Part shown: positions 26,908 through 38,969 of the stretch, piece after piece
Layout of the letters: each line of letters begins with the position of its first letter
How positions within the stretch are numbered: position 1 is the stretch's first letter
Assembly (NCBI RefSeq): GCF_008016535.1
Contig: NZ_SAXY01000072.1
Coordinates: forward strand, 1 to 64,000
Origin: Brachyspira pilosicoli
Lineage (GTDB): Bacteria > Spirochaetota > Brachyspiria > Brachyspirales > Brachyspiraceae
Length of the DNA stretch: 64,000 nucleotides
Direction: 5' to 3'
Position numbers and translations under genes: made by a program
The notes under the pieces: generated by a model
What the model saw: only the letters and a program-made list of their open reading frames with translations
Told to the model about the DNA's origin: nothing
Databases searched by the model: none

Positions 26908-28005
26908 TCATTTCTTTACCAAGCTTTTTTTTGTAATTAAATCTACTATATCCGTGTTGCCGTTTTCCATAGCATACATCAAAGCATTTTTTGATAAATT
27001 ATCAACTATATTTAAATCTGCATTGCCGTCAAGTAAATACTCTACAGAATCATAATCGCCATTCTCGGCAGCAAACATCAAAGCTGTTTTACCGTCATTA
27101 TCTTTAATATTAACATCGGCATTAGCATTAATTAATGATAATACAATATCTTTCTTACCAGATATACTAGCCCATATTAAAGCAGTTCTTCCGTCAGCCA
27201 TTCTATAATTAATATCAGCCTTACCTATTAAAAGTGATGATACTATATCATTCAAGCCCAAAGATGAAGCCAAAGCAAGTGTTGTAATATTTCCATAATA
27301 CCCATAACTAGATACCACATTAGCATCAGCATTTCTCTCAAGAAGCATTTTAGTCACTTCTCCATTACCCTTAGCTATAGCATAAAATAAAGCATTAGCT
27401 CCAACATTATTAACTTTATTTATCTCGCTTCCATTATCAAGCAATAATTTAACTATATCATCATGATTATTATAAGCGGCAACCATAAGAGGACTCATGT
27501 TATAATTGGCATCATCAGGATTAATATAAAGACCAGACATATTAACATCAGCACCAGCATTAATAATCATTTCTGTTATAGTATAATATCCTTTACCAGC
27601 TGCCTGAAGTAAGGCTGTAGTGCCGTTATTAACTTTTATATTTGGATTTGCATTTTTAGCAAGCAAATAAGAAGCTATATCAACATATCCATTTTCTGCC
27701 GCATAAGTTAAAGCAGTTTTTCCATGTATACAGCTAGCATTAACATCTATTTTTTGAGATAATAGCAAAACAACTATGTCTTTATATCCTCTAAAAGTAG
27801 CTGTTATTAAAGCATTATGTCCCTGCATATCTCCGAAATTTATATAGCTTGAAATAGAACCATCGGATATTAACCTTCTTATTCCATTGATATTGCCTGT
27901 ACTTGCATAGTCTAATAATTGGTCTAATTTGCCAGTATTAGCATTTTGAGAAAATAAAAAAGATATATTAAAAATAAATATAAAAATCAAACTAAGATAA
28001 CGCAT
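26908..28005 (-). CDS. Secreted ankyrin-repeat protein
   Basis: The 365-residue protein starts with a signal peptide (residues 1-19, ending SFLFSQ) and is then almost entirely ankyrin repeats. About nine to ten units of about 33 residues are seen, such as GKTALTYAAENGYVDIASYL and GKTALMFAAENGDYDSVEYL. Ankyrin domains bind proteins, and in host-associated bacteria they may act outside the cell. Here export to the periplasm or surface is supported, but the partner is unknown. The protein ends in a short basic tail. A GAGGAA ribosome binding site precedes the start. Confidence 0.88.
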   Translation of the reverse strand: MRYLSLIFIFIFNISFLFSQNANTGKLDQLLDYASTGNINGIRRLISDGSISSYINFGDMQGHNALITATFRGYKDIVVLLLSQKIDVNASCIHGKTALTYAAENGYVDIASYLLAKNANPNIKVNNGTTALLQAAGKGYYTITEMIINAGADVNMSGLYINPDDANYNMSPLMVAAYNNHDDIVKLLLDNGSEINKVNNVGANALFYAIAKGNGEVTKMLLERNADANVVSSYGYYGNITTLALASSLGLNDIVSSLLIGKADINYRMADGRTALIWASISGKKDIVLSLINANADVNIKDNDGKTALMFAAENGDYDSVEYLLDGNADLNIVDNLSKNALMYAMENGNTDIVDLITKKSLVKK

Positions 28006-28110
28006 AATAAATATTCCTCAAATATAGTTTTAGCCTTATTGCAAATTCGGAATTCGTATATATAATATTAAATGATTGGCACAAAAAACTTGATTTAAGT
28101 AATAATTTAT

Positions 28111-28310
28111 TTACCGCACGGTAGGCAGATTTTGTTTATAATTTAGGTTATAATTTTAGCTGTTATAATATTTATGGTTTATTCTGCGTGCGGGTAGTAA
28201 GATTAAAAACTTAAAGAAAACTTGGGCGGGCGTTAATATTTCTTATCAGACAATCAAAAATATAAAACTAAAAGGTTCATATAAAAGCAATAAATGTATA
28301 GGGTGGGGAG
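28111..28310. repeat. Intergenic GC-motif repeat, copy C
   Basis: The motifs are TTACCGCACGGTAGG at 28111, CTGCGTGCGGGTAG at 28184, ACTTGGGCGGGCGTTA at 28220 and ATAGGGTGGGGAG at 28298. The steps of about 73, 38 and 78 bp match the other copies. It lies in the divergent gap (28006-28491) between the ankyrin gene and the metal/corrinoid ABC operon. The last 170 bp before the operon are AT-only, and I see no cobalamin riboswitch there. Confidence 0.75.
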
Positions 28311-28491
28311 TGTAATTAAATTTTTTATTTATTTTTTTATAACTTTATTAATAATTGTTTGATGGATATTCATTTTAGTTTATTTTTACTAATAAATATA
28401 TTATTTTTTAAACTAAATTTTTAAATCATTAATTGAAAAAAATTATTATTTTATTTATAATTTGTAAAATTACATAAGAAAGGTTGATAAA

Positions 28492-29616
28492 ATGAAAAAA
28501 TATTTATTGCTTATGTTATTTATAGCTTTATGTTTTATTTCATGCAATAATTCAAAAGATGTAAATAACATAAATAATTCGTCAGATACTGTAACAATTA
28601 TAGATGCTTTAGGAAGAGAAGTAACTTTAAAAAAAGATATAACAAAAATAATATCAATAGATAGAGGATTTATTCCACAAACTTTAAAAGCATTAGGAAA
28701 AGATAATTTATTAGTAGCCACAGGCGGAGTATATCCTCAGTCAGGACCTTATAATACAGAGAGATCCGATAACTTCTATATAGTAACAAATATATTATCA
28801 ATTCCGAATGTAGGCTGGGCAGGATATGGAAGTTATAATTTTGAAAAAATATTGGAAGTATCTCCTGATGCTATTATAATAGTACCTTATGGTTCTCTAT
28901 CTGAAAACAGCTACCATCAGGAATTAATTAACAGAATAGAAAACGAATTTAAAATACCTGTAATAATATTGAATGATCATACTATAGCAACTAATTTAAA
29001 CTCTTATTATGATAATATAAGAATAATATCAAAAGTTGTTAATGCTGAAGATAAATCAGAGGAACTCATAAAAAAACTTCAAGAATATGTCGATTTAGCT
29101 AAATCTTTCAAAAAAGATAATGATACAGATAAAATGCTTTTTTTGGGACTTACAGATTCAGAAACAGGTGCAGGATATGTTCATGGAAAAGATTATGGCG
29201 GAGCTGCATATACAACATCAATATTAGGAATCAGTAATGCTTATGAAAAATCAGAAATGCCTATTCTTGGTGCAGAAGATATATTAGAGATGAATCCTGA
29301 TGTTATAGCTATGATAGATTCACCTCAATATTCAAAGGCTATAGAAACATATACAAAAAATCCAGTATTTCAAAATATTAATGCTGTAAAAAATAAAAGA
29401 GTATATAGTATGGGACAAGTTTTGTGGTGGTCTGATCCTAAACTATTACTTCCTATACAGCTTCTTTTATTTAGCTATGTATATTATATGCCTGAAAATG
29501 TTAATATTAGAGAAATATATGATAATTATATGTCAGATATATTTGGTATAAAAGAAACTGATAAACTTATTGTACTTCATAAATTAGAACCATTTTTTGA
29601 ACAAATAAAAAATTAA
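28492..29616 (+). CDS. Iron-siderophore/cobalamin-type ABC transporter, substrate-binding lipoprotein
   Basis: The 374-residue protein has a lipoprotein signal ending CFISC, with lipidation at about residue 18. A class III (helical-backbone) periplasmic binding fold follows. The usual start is VTIIDALGREVTLKK and there is a conserved INAVKNKRVYSMGQVLWWS-like strand near the C-terminus (seen as INAVKNKRVYSM). It captures iron chelates, heme or corrinoid for the permease and ATPase that follow immediately. AAAGG precedes the ATG. Which of these ligands it binds cannot be told. Confidence 0.87.
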   Translation: MKKYLLLMLFIALCFISCNNSKDVNNINNSSDTVTIIDALGREVTLKKDITKIISIDRGFIPQTLKALGKDNLLVATGGVYPQSGPYNTERSDNFYIVTNILSIPNVGWAGYGSYNFEKILEVSPDAIIIVPYGSLSENSYHQELINRIENEFKIPVIILNDHTIATNLNSYYDNIRIISKVVNAEDKSEELIKKLQEYVDLAKSFKKDNDTDKMLFLGLTDSETGAGYVHGKDYGGAAYTTSILGISNAYEKSEMPILGAEDILEMNPDVIAMIDSPQYSKAIETYTKNPVFQNINAVKNKRVYSMGQVLWWSDPKLLLPIQLLLFSYVYYMPENVNIREIYDNYMSDIFGIKETDKLIVLHKLEPFFEQIKN

Positions 29617-29623
29617 AAATATT

Positions 29624-30616
29624 ATGAAGAATAAATCAATAATAATATTATCATCTATACTTGTAATATTATTTATATTATCTATATTTATAGGTTCATG
29701 GGATATTTCACCTATAGAAATTATTGATATATTCTTTAATAAAACTGAGGATATTAATAAAGCAATAGCAATACTCAATGTAAGGCTTCCTAGAGTACTT
29801 TTAGCGGTATCAAGCGGAGCCATACTTGGAGTATGCGGAGTGATATGTCAATCATGTTTTCAAAACCCTTTGGTTGATCCTTATTTTTTAGGTATATCAT
29901 CAGGTTCTGCATTCGGAGCTGCTTTTGCTATAGTGTTCTCATTACCAATATTTTTGACAGCACCATTATTTACTTTTATAGCCGTACTAATACCGATGTT
30001 TTTTTCATTTAGAAGTTCATCAGTATTAAAGCTGCTTTTTATGGGGATAGTAATTAATTCAGTATTTTCTTCAGGACTTTCTATATTAAAAGTAGCTGCA
30101 GAAATTGGTAAACTTAGAGAAATAACTTTTTGGCTTATGGGAAGTTTAGGTAATACTAATATAAGATATACATTAATACTATTATTTGTATTTATTATAG
30201 CATTATTTTTCTTTTTAATGCAGTCTTCTAAAATAGATGCCCTCACATTGGGAGAGCTTCATGCTTATGATAAAGTAAAAGATATTAGAATTTTTAGACT
30301 TCAATTACTTTTTGTAGTTTCTATATTAATGTCTATGTCAGTGCTTGCCACAGGAATAATAAGCTGGGTGGGATTAGGAGTGCCTCATCTTTCAAGGATA
30401 ATATGGAAAACTTCAGCTTCTTCAAAATTGCTTATCAATTCTGCATTTGGCGGTGCAATACTTCTATTATTATGCGATTTAGTTATAAGGTCTATAATAA
30501 AAATGCCTCTGTTTGGAGGAAGAATAGTTGGCGAACTTCCTATATCTGTTGCTACTTCATTATTCGGGGCGATATTTTTATTTGTATTTTTATTTAGAAG
30601 AAGTAAATATGATTAA
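29624..30616 (+). CDS. FecCD-family ABC transporter permease
   Basis: The 330-residue permease has about ten membrane spans. Family hallmarks are LNVRLPRVLLAVSSGAILG, the Q-N-PLVDPYFLGISSG segment and the coupling-helix region with GVPHLSRIIW. It forms the channel for the binding protein encoded 8 bp upstream and for the ATPase 22 bp downstream. No strong ribosome binding site is visible, consistent with translational coupling to the preceding gene. Confidence 0.93.
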   Translation: MKNKSIIILSSILVILFILSIFIGSWDISPIEIIDIFFNKTEDINKAIAILNVRLPRVLLAVSSGAILGVCGVICQSCFQNPLVDPYFLGISSGSAFGAAFAIVFSLPIFLTAPLFTFIAVLIPMFFSFRSSSVLKLLFMGIVINSVFSSGLSILKVAAEIGKLREITFWLMGSLGNTNIRYTLILLFVFIIALFFFLMQSSKIDALTLGELHAYDKVKDIRIFRLQLLFVVSILMSMSVLATGIISWVGLGVPHLSRIIWKTSASSKLLINSAFGGAILLLLCDLVIRSIIKMPLFGGRIVGELPISVATSLFGAIFLFVFLFRRSKYD

Positions 30617-30638
30617 TAATTTATAAAGAGATTATTAT

Positions 30639-31373
30639 ATGATATATTGTAAAGATTTGATTTTAGAATATAAAAATAAAAAAGTTCTGCAATTAGATGA
30701 ACTTAGCATAAATGAAAATGGAATATATATACTTTTAGGAGCTAATGGAAGCGGAAAAAGTACATTTATAAAATCTCTTATAATGGACAGCAGTGTAAAG
30801 AGAAGCGGAATTATAAATATCAATAATAATCCTCTTTCCAAAGAAGTAATATTTAATGATATAGGTTTTATGCCGCAATTTTTAAATGTTAATTTTCCTT
30901 TTAGAGCAATTGAAGTAGTTATGATGGGGCATAAAGAATATGGCATATTTTTTGATGAGAAAAAAATAAAAAAAAAGGCTTTGGAAATAATGGAATCTTT
31001 GAACATTCTACATTTACAAAATAGAAATGTTGAAAACTTATCTGGAGGAGAAAGAGCTTTGGTATTTTTAGCTAAAACATTATGCAAAAATACAAATATC
31101 ATTCTTTTAGATGAGCCTGATAGTTCACTAGATTTTCAAAATAAAGTAAAACTTTTTCATTATTTAGAGGATAATAAAAGCAATAAAATTATTATATTAT
31201 CTTCTCATGATATAGTTTCTATTACAAAAACTGATTATATAATAAAATTTTCAAAATCTTCTAATTATAAACCTATACATAAAAAAGATATTAATAAAAA
31301 TGAATTAAAAGATATATTTCCCGATGTAAATTATGATGAAATATTAAAAGATATATTTTCTGTAATAAGTTAA
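30639..31373 (+). CDS. Iron/cobalamin-type ABC transporter ATP-binding protein
   Basis: This 244-residue ATPase has Walker A LGANGSGKST near residue 33-42, the Q-loop in GFMPQFLNV, signature NLSGGERALV, Walker B IILLDEPDSSLD and the switch histidine in SSHDI. It is the last gene of the operon. The protein is slightly short relative to the FepC/BtuD family, lacking a C-terminal extension. It is followed by a GC-motif repeat block rather than a clear terminator. Confidence 0.92.
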   Translation: MIYCKDLILEYKNKKVLQLDELSINENGIYILLGANGSGKSTFIKSLIMDSSVKRSGIININNNPLSKEVIFNDIGFMPQFLNVNFPFRAIEVVMMGHKEYGIFFDEKKIKKKALEIMESLNILHLQNRNVENLSGGERALVFLAKTLCKNTNIILLDEPDSSLDFQNKVKLFHYLEDNKSNKIIILSSHDIVSITKTDYIIKFSKSSNYKPIHKKDINKNELKDIFPDVNYDEILKDIFSVIS

Positions 31374-31480
31374 ACTATAGTAAAAACTATTATTGATAAA
31401 ACTTAGTATTAATATATTTTTTAGCATAAATAAAAATATAGTAGTTGGGATATATAAATATTTTTAAAACTTTATTTACA

Positions 31481-31683
31481 TTCCCCGCCCTTTAAAATTT
31501 TTTGCATCAATTTGCAATTATTATTTCATTTGTTTTTAATGCCAATATTAGTAAAAGCATACCCCCCCCAAGCGTTTATTAGATTAATGAATTTTTATTA
31601 ACGCACGGTAAATGCATTTTTTATATAGTTTAAATTATTGTTTTTAATAAACATATATTTTAAATTTTACTTACCGTGCGTGA
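31481..31683. repeat. Intergenic GC-motif repeat, copy D (mirror orientation)
   Basis: This is the left half plus the inner pair. TTCCCCGCCCTTT lies at 31481, a C8 run followed by AAGCGTTTA at 31560, TTAACGCACGGTAAA at 31598 and TTACCGTGCGTGA at 31671. The steps are about 79, 38 and 73 bp, the reverse order of copies B and C. It occupies the convergent gap between the ABC operon and the bgl operon, and the last motif ends 16 bp from the bglA stop. Confidence 0.78.
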
Positions 31684-31698
31684 TAGTGAATCTAAATA

Positions 31699-34982
<3,284 letters not shown>

Positions 34983-35052
34983 CAGCTTGCCTCCAATATA
35001 ATAAATTTTTATTTATAATAATGAAGGTTTGGCCAACTTAATGTCACCATCC
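34983..35052 (-). promoter_or_regulatory. RAT-like site and hairpin covering the EIIBCA ribosome binding site
   Basis: A 27-nt sequence at 35026-35052 starts GGATGGTGAC and ends GGCCAAACC, matching the ribonucleic antiterminator (RAT) that BglG/LicT proteins bind. Its 3' end overlaps the 5' arm of a second hairpin (CCTTCATTATTATAAAT with ATTTATTATATTGGAGG). The other arm contains the GGAGG ribosome binding site at 34990-34994. There is no T-run, so the hairpin would mask translation rather than end transcription. Confidence 0.6.
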
Positions 35053-35092
35053 AAAATTAATTTTAAGCTTTTAAAAAAAATATATATATAAA

Positions 35093-35938
35093 CTATTCTT
35101 TCCTCCTAACTTTTTCTATATGTATAGTCAAATATAGCTGTTCTTCTTCACTTATAGAATAGCTATAAACTTCATTAATATATTTGAGTATTTTTAAAGT
35201 ACATTCATAAGAAGATTTATATTTTTCTATAACTGTTAATAATAAATTTTCATCATTATTTTTGTCATTATAAACTGTATCACTAAAGAGTCTTAAAGCA
35301 AAAAACTTTAAATGTGTTATAAATCTATAATAATATACAGATTCCTCTTCAAATTGTATATTAAAATGATATTGAACTATTTTTACTATACTGTTTATTA
35401 GATTTGTAACTTCTTCTATTTTTTGTATTTTATTGCATTTCTGATTTGATTGAGCATTAACTATATGCAAAGCTATAAAACCTGCCTCATCATCTGAAAG
35501 TCTTATATTAAAATCATTCTCTATGATATCTAAAGCTTTTAGACCTATATTGTATTCATCTTTATAGAATTTCTTTATATCCCAAAGCATCATATTTTTT
35601 ATATTAATACCTTCTTTAGTTCTTACTATTGCCATATATATATGATCTATTAAAGTAATATACAAAAAATCGTTTAAACTTCTTTCTGCTTTAGTTTTAG
35701 CATATTCAATAATTTTTTCTGTGGTATTTAAATACTCTGCAGGTATATCTTTTAATAATTGCTGAAGTTTGTTGTTATTATCTAAATTTTCTAACAAAAA
35801 AGTTTTATCAATTTTTTCTTCGTCTATAGTATCGCCAATTTTTTTACCAAAGGCTATACCTCTGCCCATAACAATTTTTTCGGTTTTACCGTCTTCAACC
35901 ACCACCACATTATTATTAAGTATCTTTCCTACTTTCAT
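35093..35938 (-). CDS. bglG: BglG/LicT-family transcriptional antiterminator
   Basis: The 281-residue RNA-binding regulator prevents termination in bgl leaders when phosphorylated in the right PTS state. The N-terminal CAT RNA-binding domain (residues 1-55) contains KILNNNVVVVEDG and GRGIAFGKK. Two PRD domains follow, with phospho-histidines in LIDHIYMAI and FIALHIVNAQ (PRD1) and FITHLKFFALR and TIHIEKVRR (PRD2). It is the first gene of the operon, controls its own leader by the terminator upstream, and has AGGAG before the ATG. Confidence 0.95.
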   Translation of the reverse strand: MKVGKILNNNVVVVEDGKTEKIVMGRGIAFGKKIGDTIDEEKIDKTFLLENLDNNNKLQQLLKDIPAEYLNTTEKIIEYAKTKAERSLNDFLYITLIDHIYMAIVRTKEGINIKNMMLWDIKKFYKDEYNIGLKALDIIENDFNIRLSDDEAGFIALHIVNAQSNQKCNKIQKIEEVTNLINSIVKIVQYHFNIQFEEESVYYYRFITHLKFFALRLFSDTVYNDKNNDENLLLTVIEKYKSSYECTLKILKYINEVYSYSISEEEQLYLTIHIEKVRRKE

Positions 35939-35960
35939 AATAAATTCTCCTAAAAATAAA

Positions 35961-36026
35961 AAAACCTACTTATATAAAAACAAAATATATAATTCTTCCG
36001 AATTTCATTTTTATATAAATAGGTTT
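35961..36026 (-). terminator. Leader terminator of the bgl operon (attenuator)
   Basis: On the minus strand AAACCTATTTATATAAAAA pairs with TTTTTATATAAGTAGGTTT over 19 bp (one mismatch/wobble), followed by a T-run, just before bglG. The 5' arm overlaps the end of the RAT-like sequence, so binding of BglG there would prevent the terminator from forming. Confidence 0.8.
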
Positions 36027-36070
36027 AGCTTGTCTTTAAAAAAGTTTAAGGTAAAAAACAATTACTATCC
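36022..36070 (-). promoter_or_regulatory. Ribonucleic antiterminator (RAT)-like site in the bgl leader
   Basis: The site starts GGATAGTAATTG and ends CAAGCTAAACC, with an AT-rich loop between. It has the RAT pattern at both ends but a longer loop than usual. It overlaps the terminator arm by five bases. Confidence 0.55.
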
Positions 36071-36084
36071 AATATGATACTATT

Positions 36085-36113
36085 ATGATAAACCATATAA
36101 CATTAATTGTCAA
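36085..36113 (-). promoter_or_regulatory. Promoter of the bgl operon
   Basis: On the minus strand TTGACA (36108-36113) and TATCAT (36085-36090) are 17 bp apart. Transcription from it would start a few bases before the RAT-like site. Confidence 0.7.
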
Positions 36114-36146
36114 CAGTTTTTTTATATTAACTTATAAAATAAATAA

Positions 36147-36241
36147 AACTTGGGCGGGCGTTAACATTTCTTTTTAAACAATAAATAAATAAAAAACAAA
36201 AATAACAGAATAAAGCAATAAAATATAAAGGGCGGGGAGTG
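36147..36241. repeat. Intergenic GC-motif repeat, copy E (outer half only)
   Basis: AACTTGGGCGGGCGTTAAC at 36147 and AAGGGCGGGGAGTG at 36228 are 80 bp apart, as in the other copies. The inner CGCACGG pair is absent. It sits in the divergent gap between bglG and the DUF262 gene, just beyond the bgl promoter. Confidence 0.7.
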
Positions 36242-36341
36242 AGAGGAAATTTTTAAATATATAATGTTTAAATTGTACAAAATTTTATAGAGTTTTTACA
36301 AAAATAGTGTATTATTAGGTATAGAGTTTTAGGAGTAAATA

Positions 36342-38396
36342 ATGAAAGCTAATGAATCTAATTTGAATAAATTTATTACAATGAGTAATGTGCAGTTTGT
36401 TATACCAATTTATCAAAGAAATTATGATTGGACTATAAAAGAATGTAAAGTTCTATTAAATGATATAAAAGAAGCAGGTAAATTAAATAGAGATCATTTT
36501 ATAGGAAGTATAGTATATGTTAATGATAATAGTACAGTAACAAGTGTACAGGAATTGATAATAATAGATGGACAGCAAAGATTAACTACAATAATATTAA
36601 TTTATTTAAGAATATATAAATTAGCTGAAAAGTTAAAAGATGATGATTTAAAAAATGAGATATGTGATTTATATTTAGTGAATAAACATGCAAAAGTAGA
36701 TGATAAAATAAAATTAAAAACAACAGAAAATAATGATAAAGCATTAAAATCTATTTTTTCAAATACTATTTTTAAAGAAAAATCTAATATAATAGATAAT
36801 TTTAATTTCTTTGAAAAATTTATAGATGAAAATAATTATTTAGATATTTTAAATGGATTAAAAAAATTAATATTTGTTGATATGTCTTTAGACAAAAGAT
36901 ATGATGATCCTCAACGTATATTTGAAAGTTTAAACTCTACTGGTTTAGCATTATCTCAAAGCGATTTAATAAGAAATTATATTTTGATGAAATTAAATTC
37001 AAAAGAACAAAAATATATTTATGAAAATTATTGGCAATATATAGAGATAAATGCAAGAGATGAAACTCTTAATAAAAATATGGTATCAGATTTTATTAGA
37101 GATTTTATTACAAGTAAATATAGTAAAATCCCAAATAAAAATAGGGTATATGAAGAGTTTAAGTTAAAATACTCCATTGATAATTTAGGCGATATAAAAA
37201 AATATTTGGAAGAATTAAAAGAATATTCAATTTATTATAATAAATTAATCAATCCTAAAAATGAAAGAGATAAAGATATATCGTTAAAATTAGACGATAT
37301 AAAAACATTAGAAGTGAATGTTTCATATCCATTTTTTTTGAAAATTTATAAAGATTATAATGATAAAGTTATAGATAATAAAACTTTTTTAAAAATTATT
37401 GATTTAATAGAATCTTTTGTATTTAGAAGATTTATATGCGATGTATTTAGTAATGCTATGAATAAAATATTTATGTCATTATATAGCAAAATAGATAAAA
37501 ATAATTATTATGATTCATTAGAGGAATATTTATGCAAATTAAAAAATGTTCAGAGATTTCCAGATAATAATGAAGTTATTAATAAATTAAAAGAAAAAGA
37601 TATATATAATGGTATTAACACAAAAAGAAAATTATACTTATTTAATAAACTAGAAATGGGACTTGGAAAAACGGTTGTTGATTTTTCAAAAACTGATTTT
37701 GAAATAGAACATATATTTCCTCAAAATCCTGTAAAAGAATGGAAGGATAATTTAACAGATGAAGAATATAAAACAATGCAAAGTAGACTTCATACAATAG
37801 CTAATTTAACAATATCAGCAAACAACAAAGAACTTTCAAATAAAACTTTTTTAGATAAGAAAAATATGAATGTGGATAATAAAGAACAGGGATATAAATA
37901 CAGTCATCTTTGGCTTAATGAATATTTAAAAACTATAGATGAATGGAATATTAAAAATTTAGAAACACGTTTTGATGAATTAAAAGACAGATTTATTAGA
38001 GTATGGATATATCCAGATATAAAAATAGAAAAAAATAATAATATAATTACTGAAGAAGTTAATATATTTGAGGCAGATGACCCTACAGGTAAAAAATTAG
38101 ACTATATAATATTTAATGGAGAAAAAATAAATATAACTGATGTATCAAAATTATTTAGCTATATATTAAAATATTATTATAATCAAAATACTAATTTATT
38201 TTTTACTGAGGAGATGCAAGATTTAATACAGATTACAAAAAATAAAGATGAGCTTAGATCTAAATATTCAATAGATATAGATGATATATATTTTGCAGAA
38301 AATAATTACAGCAGTGAAAGAAAATTTTATTTAATTAAATATTTGATAGAAAAATTTGATATGGAAGATGAGCTTTATATTAAGTATAAAGATTAA
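36342..38396 (+). CDS. DUF262/DUF1524 protein (GmrSD-like, possible type IV restriction or anti-phage nuclease)
   Basis: The 684-residue protein joins two domains usually found in GmrSD-type systems. The DUF262 domain has the ParB-like signature IPIYQRNYDW at about residue 22 and IIDGQQRLTTIIL at about 76. The DUF1524 HNH-like nuclease domain carries EIEHIFPQN at about 455-463, followed by LHTIANLTIS and the N-K-E-L-SNKTF segment. Such proteins cut modified DNA using NTP hydrolysis. It appears full length and stands alone beside repeat copy E. A defence role is inferred from the family, not shown. Confidence 0.82.
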   Translation: MKANESNLNKFITMSNVQFVIPIYQRNYDWTIKECKVLLNDIKEAGKLNRDHFIGSIVYVNDNSTVTSVQELIIIDGQQRLTTIILIYLRIYKLAEKLKDDDLKNEICDLYLVNKHAKVDDKIKLKTTENNDKALKSIFSNTIFKEKSNIIDNFNFFEKFIDENNYLDILNGLKKLIFVDMSLDKRYDDPQRIFESLNSTGLALSQSDLIRNYILMKLNSKEQKYIYENYWQYIEINARDETLNKNMVSDFIRDFITSKYSKIPNKNRVYEEFKLKYSIDNLGDIKKYLEELKEYSIYYNKLINPKNERDKDISLKLDDIKTLEVNVSYPFFLKIYKDYNDKVIDNKTFLKIIDLIESFVFRRFICDVFSNAMNKIFMSLYSKIDKNNYYDSLEEYLCKLKNVQRFPDNNEVINKLKEKDIYNGINTKRKLYLFNKLEMGLGKTVVDFSKTDFEIEHIFPQNPVKEWKDNLTDEEYKTMQSRLHTIANLTISANNKELSNKTFLDKKNMNVDNKEQGYKYSHLWLNEYLKTIDEWNIKNLETRFDELKDRFIRVWIYPDIKIEKNNNIITEEVNIFEADDPTGKKLDYIIFNGEKINITDVSKLFSYILKYYYNQNTNLFFTEEMQDLIQITKNKDELRSKYSIDIDDIYFAENNYSSERKFYLIKYLIEKFDMEDELYIKYKD

Positions 38397-38417
38397 TAAT
38401 ATATTAAGGAGTTTTTT

Positions 38418-38594
38418 ATGTTTCCTTTTAATGGACCTTTCCTTTATAAATGTAATGATTGCGGTAAAACTTTTGATAAGTCTAAAAAAATACCTCTTGG
38501 GGCTATAACGATTTTAGGTATGCTTGTTAAACCTAAATGTCCTAAATGCGGAAGCAGAAATACAAAATCAATAGATTATATGATAAGAAAATAA
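38418..38594 (+). CDS. Small zinc-ribbon protein
   Basis: A 58-residue protein starts MFPFNGPFLYKCNDCGKTF and has two CxxC knuckles, KCNDCG (residues 12-15) and KCPKCGSRN (41-44). A hydrophobic stretch GAITILGM lies between them. AAGGAG precedes the ATG, and it starts 21 bp after the DUF262 gene, so they are probably cotranscribed. This resembles FmdB-type small zinc ribbons, but there is no firm family. A link to the defence-like neighbour is only positional. Confidence 0.7.
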   Translation: MFPFNGPFLYKCNDCGKTFDKSKKIPLGAITILGMLVKPKCPKCGSRNTKSIDYMIRK

Positions 38595-38819
38595 AATTAT
38601 ATTATTTACTTATCTTTTGCTATACCTTGAGCGGTTTTGCATTTATTGTTTTTATATTGATGTATTGGTTTAATTTTAATATAGAATGCATTAGCAAAGT
38701 TTTTTTGTTATTAAATACAACTTTTTACAAAAATAAAAACCTTATTTAGAATATAGAATCAAAAAGTCAATATACATGTGTATAGTATAATGTTTATGAG
38801 GCAGATATATCGCATATTT

Positions 38820-38862
38820 TTTAACTAAAAAGTGGGCAATATCTATTACTCCTAAATACAAT
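38820..38862. repeat. Solo, decayed end of the IS481/IS3-like element
   Basis: TTAACTAAAAAGTGGGCAAT followed by ATCTATTACTCCTAAATA matches, with several changes, the right terminus of the element at 16740-16777 (AACTAAAAAAACGTGCAATATG, in parts AACTAAAAAAACG and TGCAATATG, and CTCCTAAACA). Only this end is left. The rest of 38595-38969 is AT-rich and shows no gene apart from the promoter below. Confidence 0.5.
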
Positions 38863-38906
38863 ATTGATTTTTTTGTTTTAAATTCATATTTTTACGTATA
38901 TTTTTA

Positions 38907-38935
38907 TTGATTTTAGTTAGTTAGTTTACTATACT
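38907..38935 (+). promoter_or_regulatory. Promoter of the NitT/TauT-type transporter operon
   Basis: TTGATT at 38907-38912 and TATACT at 38930-38935 are 17 bp apart, about 35 bp before the beta-propeller gene. The tandem TTAG units in the spacer (GTTAGTTAGTT) are a possible regulator site. Confidence 0.65.
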
Positions 38936-38969
38936 AATAATATAAACAAATATATAAGAGGTGTTTTTT

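Noticed and set aside
28321-28491. Possible cobalamin riboswitch before the metal/corrinoid ABC operon
   Set aside because: The region is nearly all A/T and lacks the conserved B12-box and hairpins.
38546-38749. Open frame of 67 codons after the zinc-ribbon gene with a hydrophobic stretch
   Set aside because: It starts inside the zinc-ribbon gene in another frame, has no ribosome binding site and is low-complexity AT-rich sequence.
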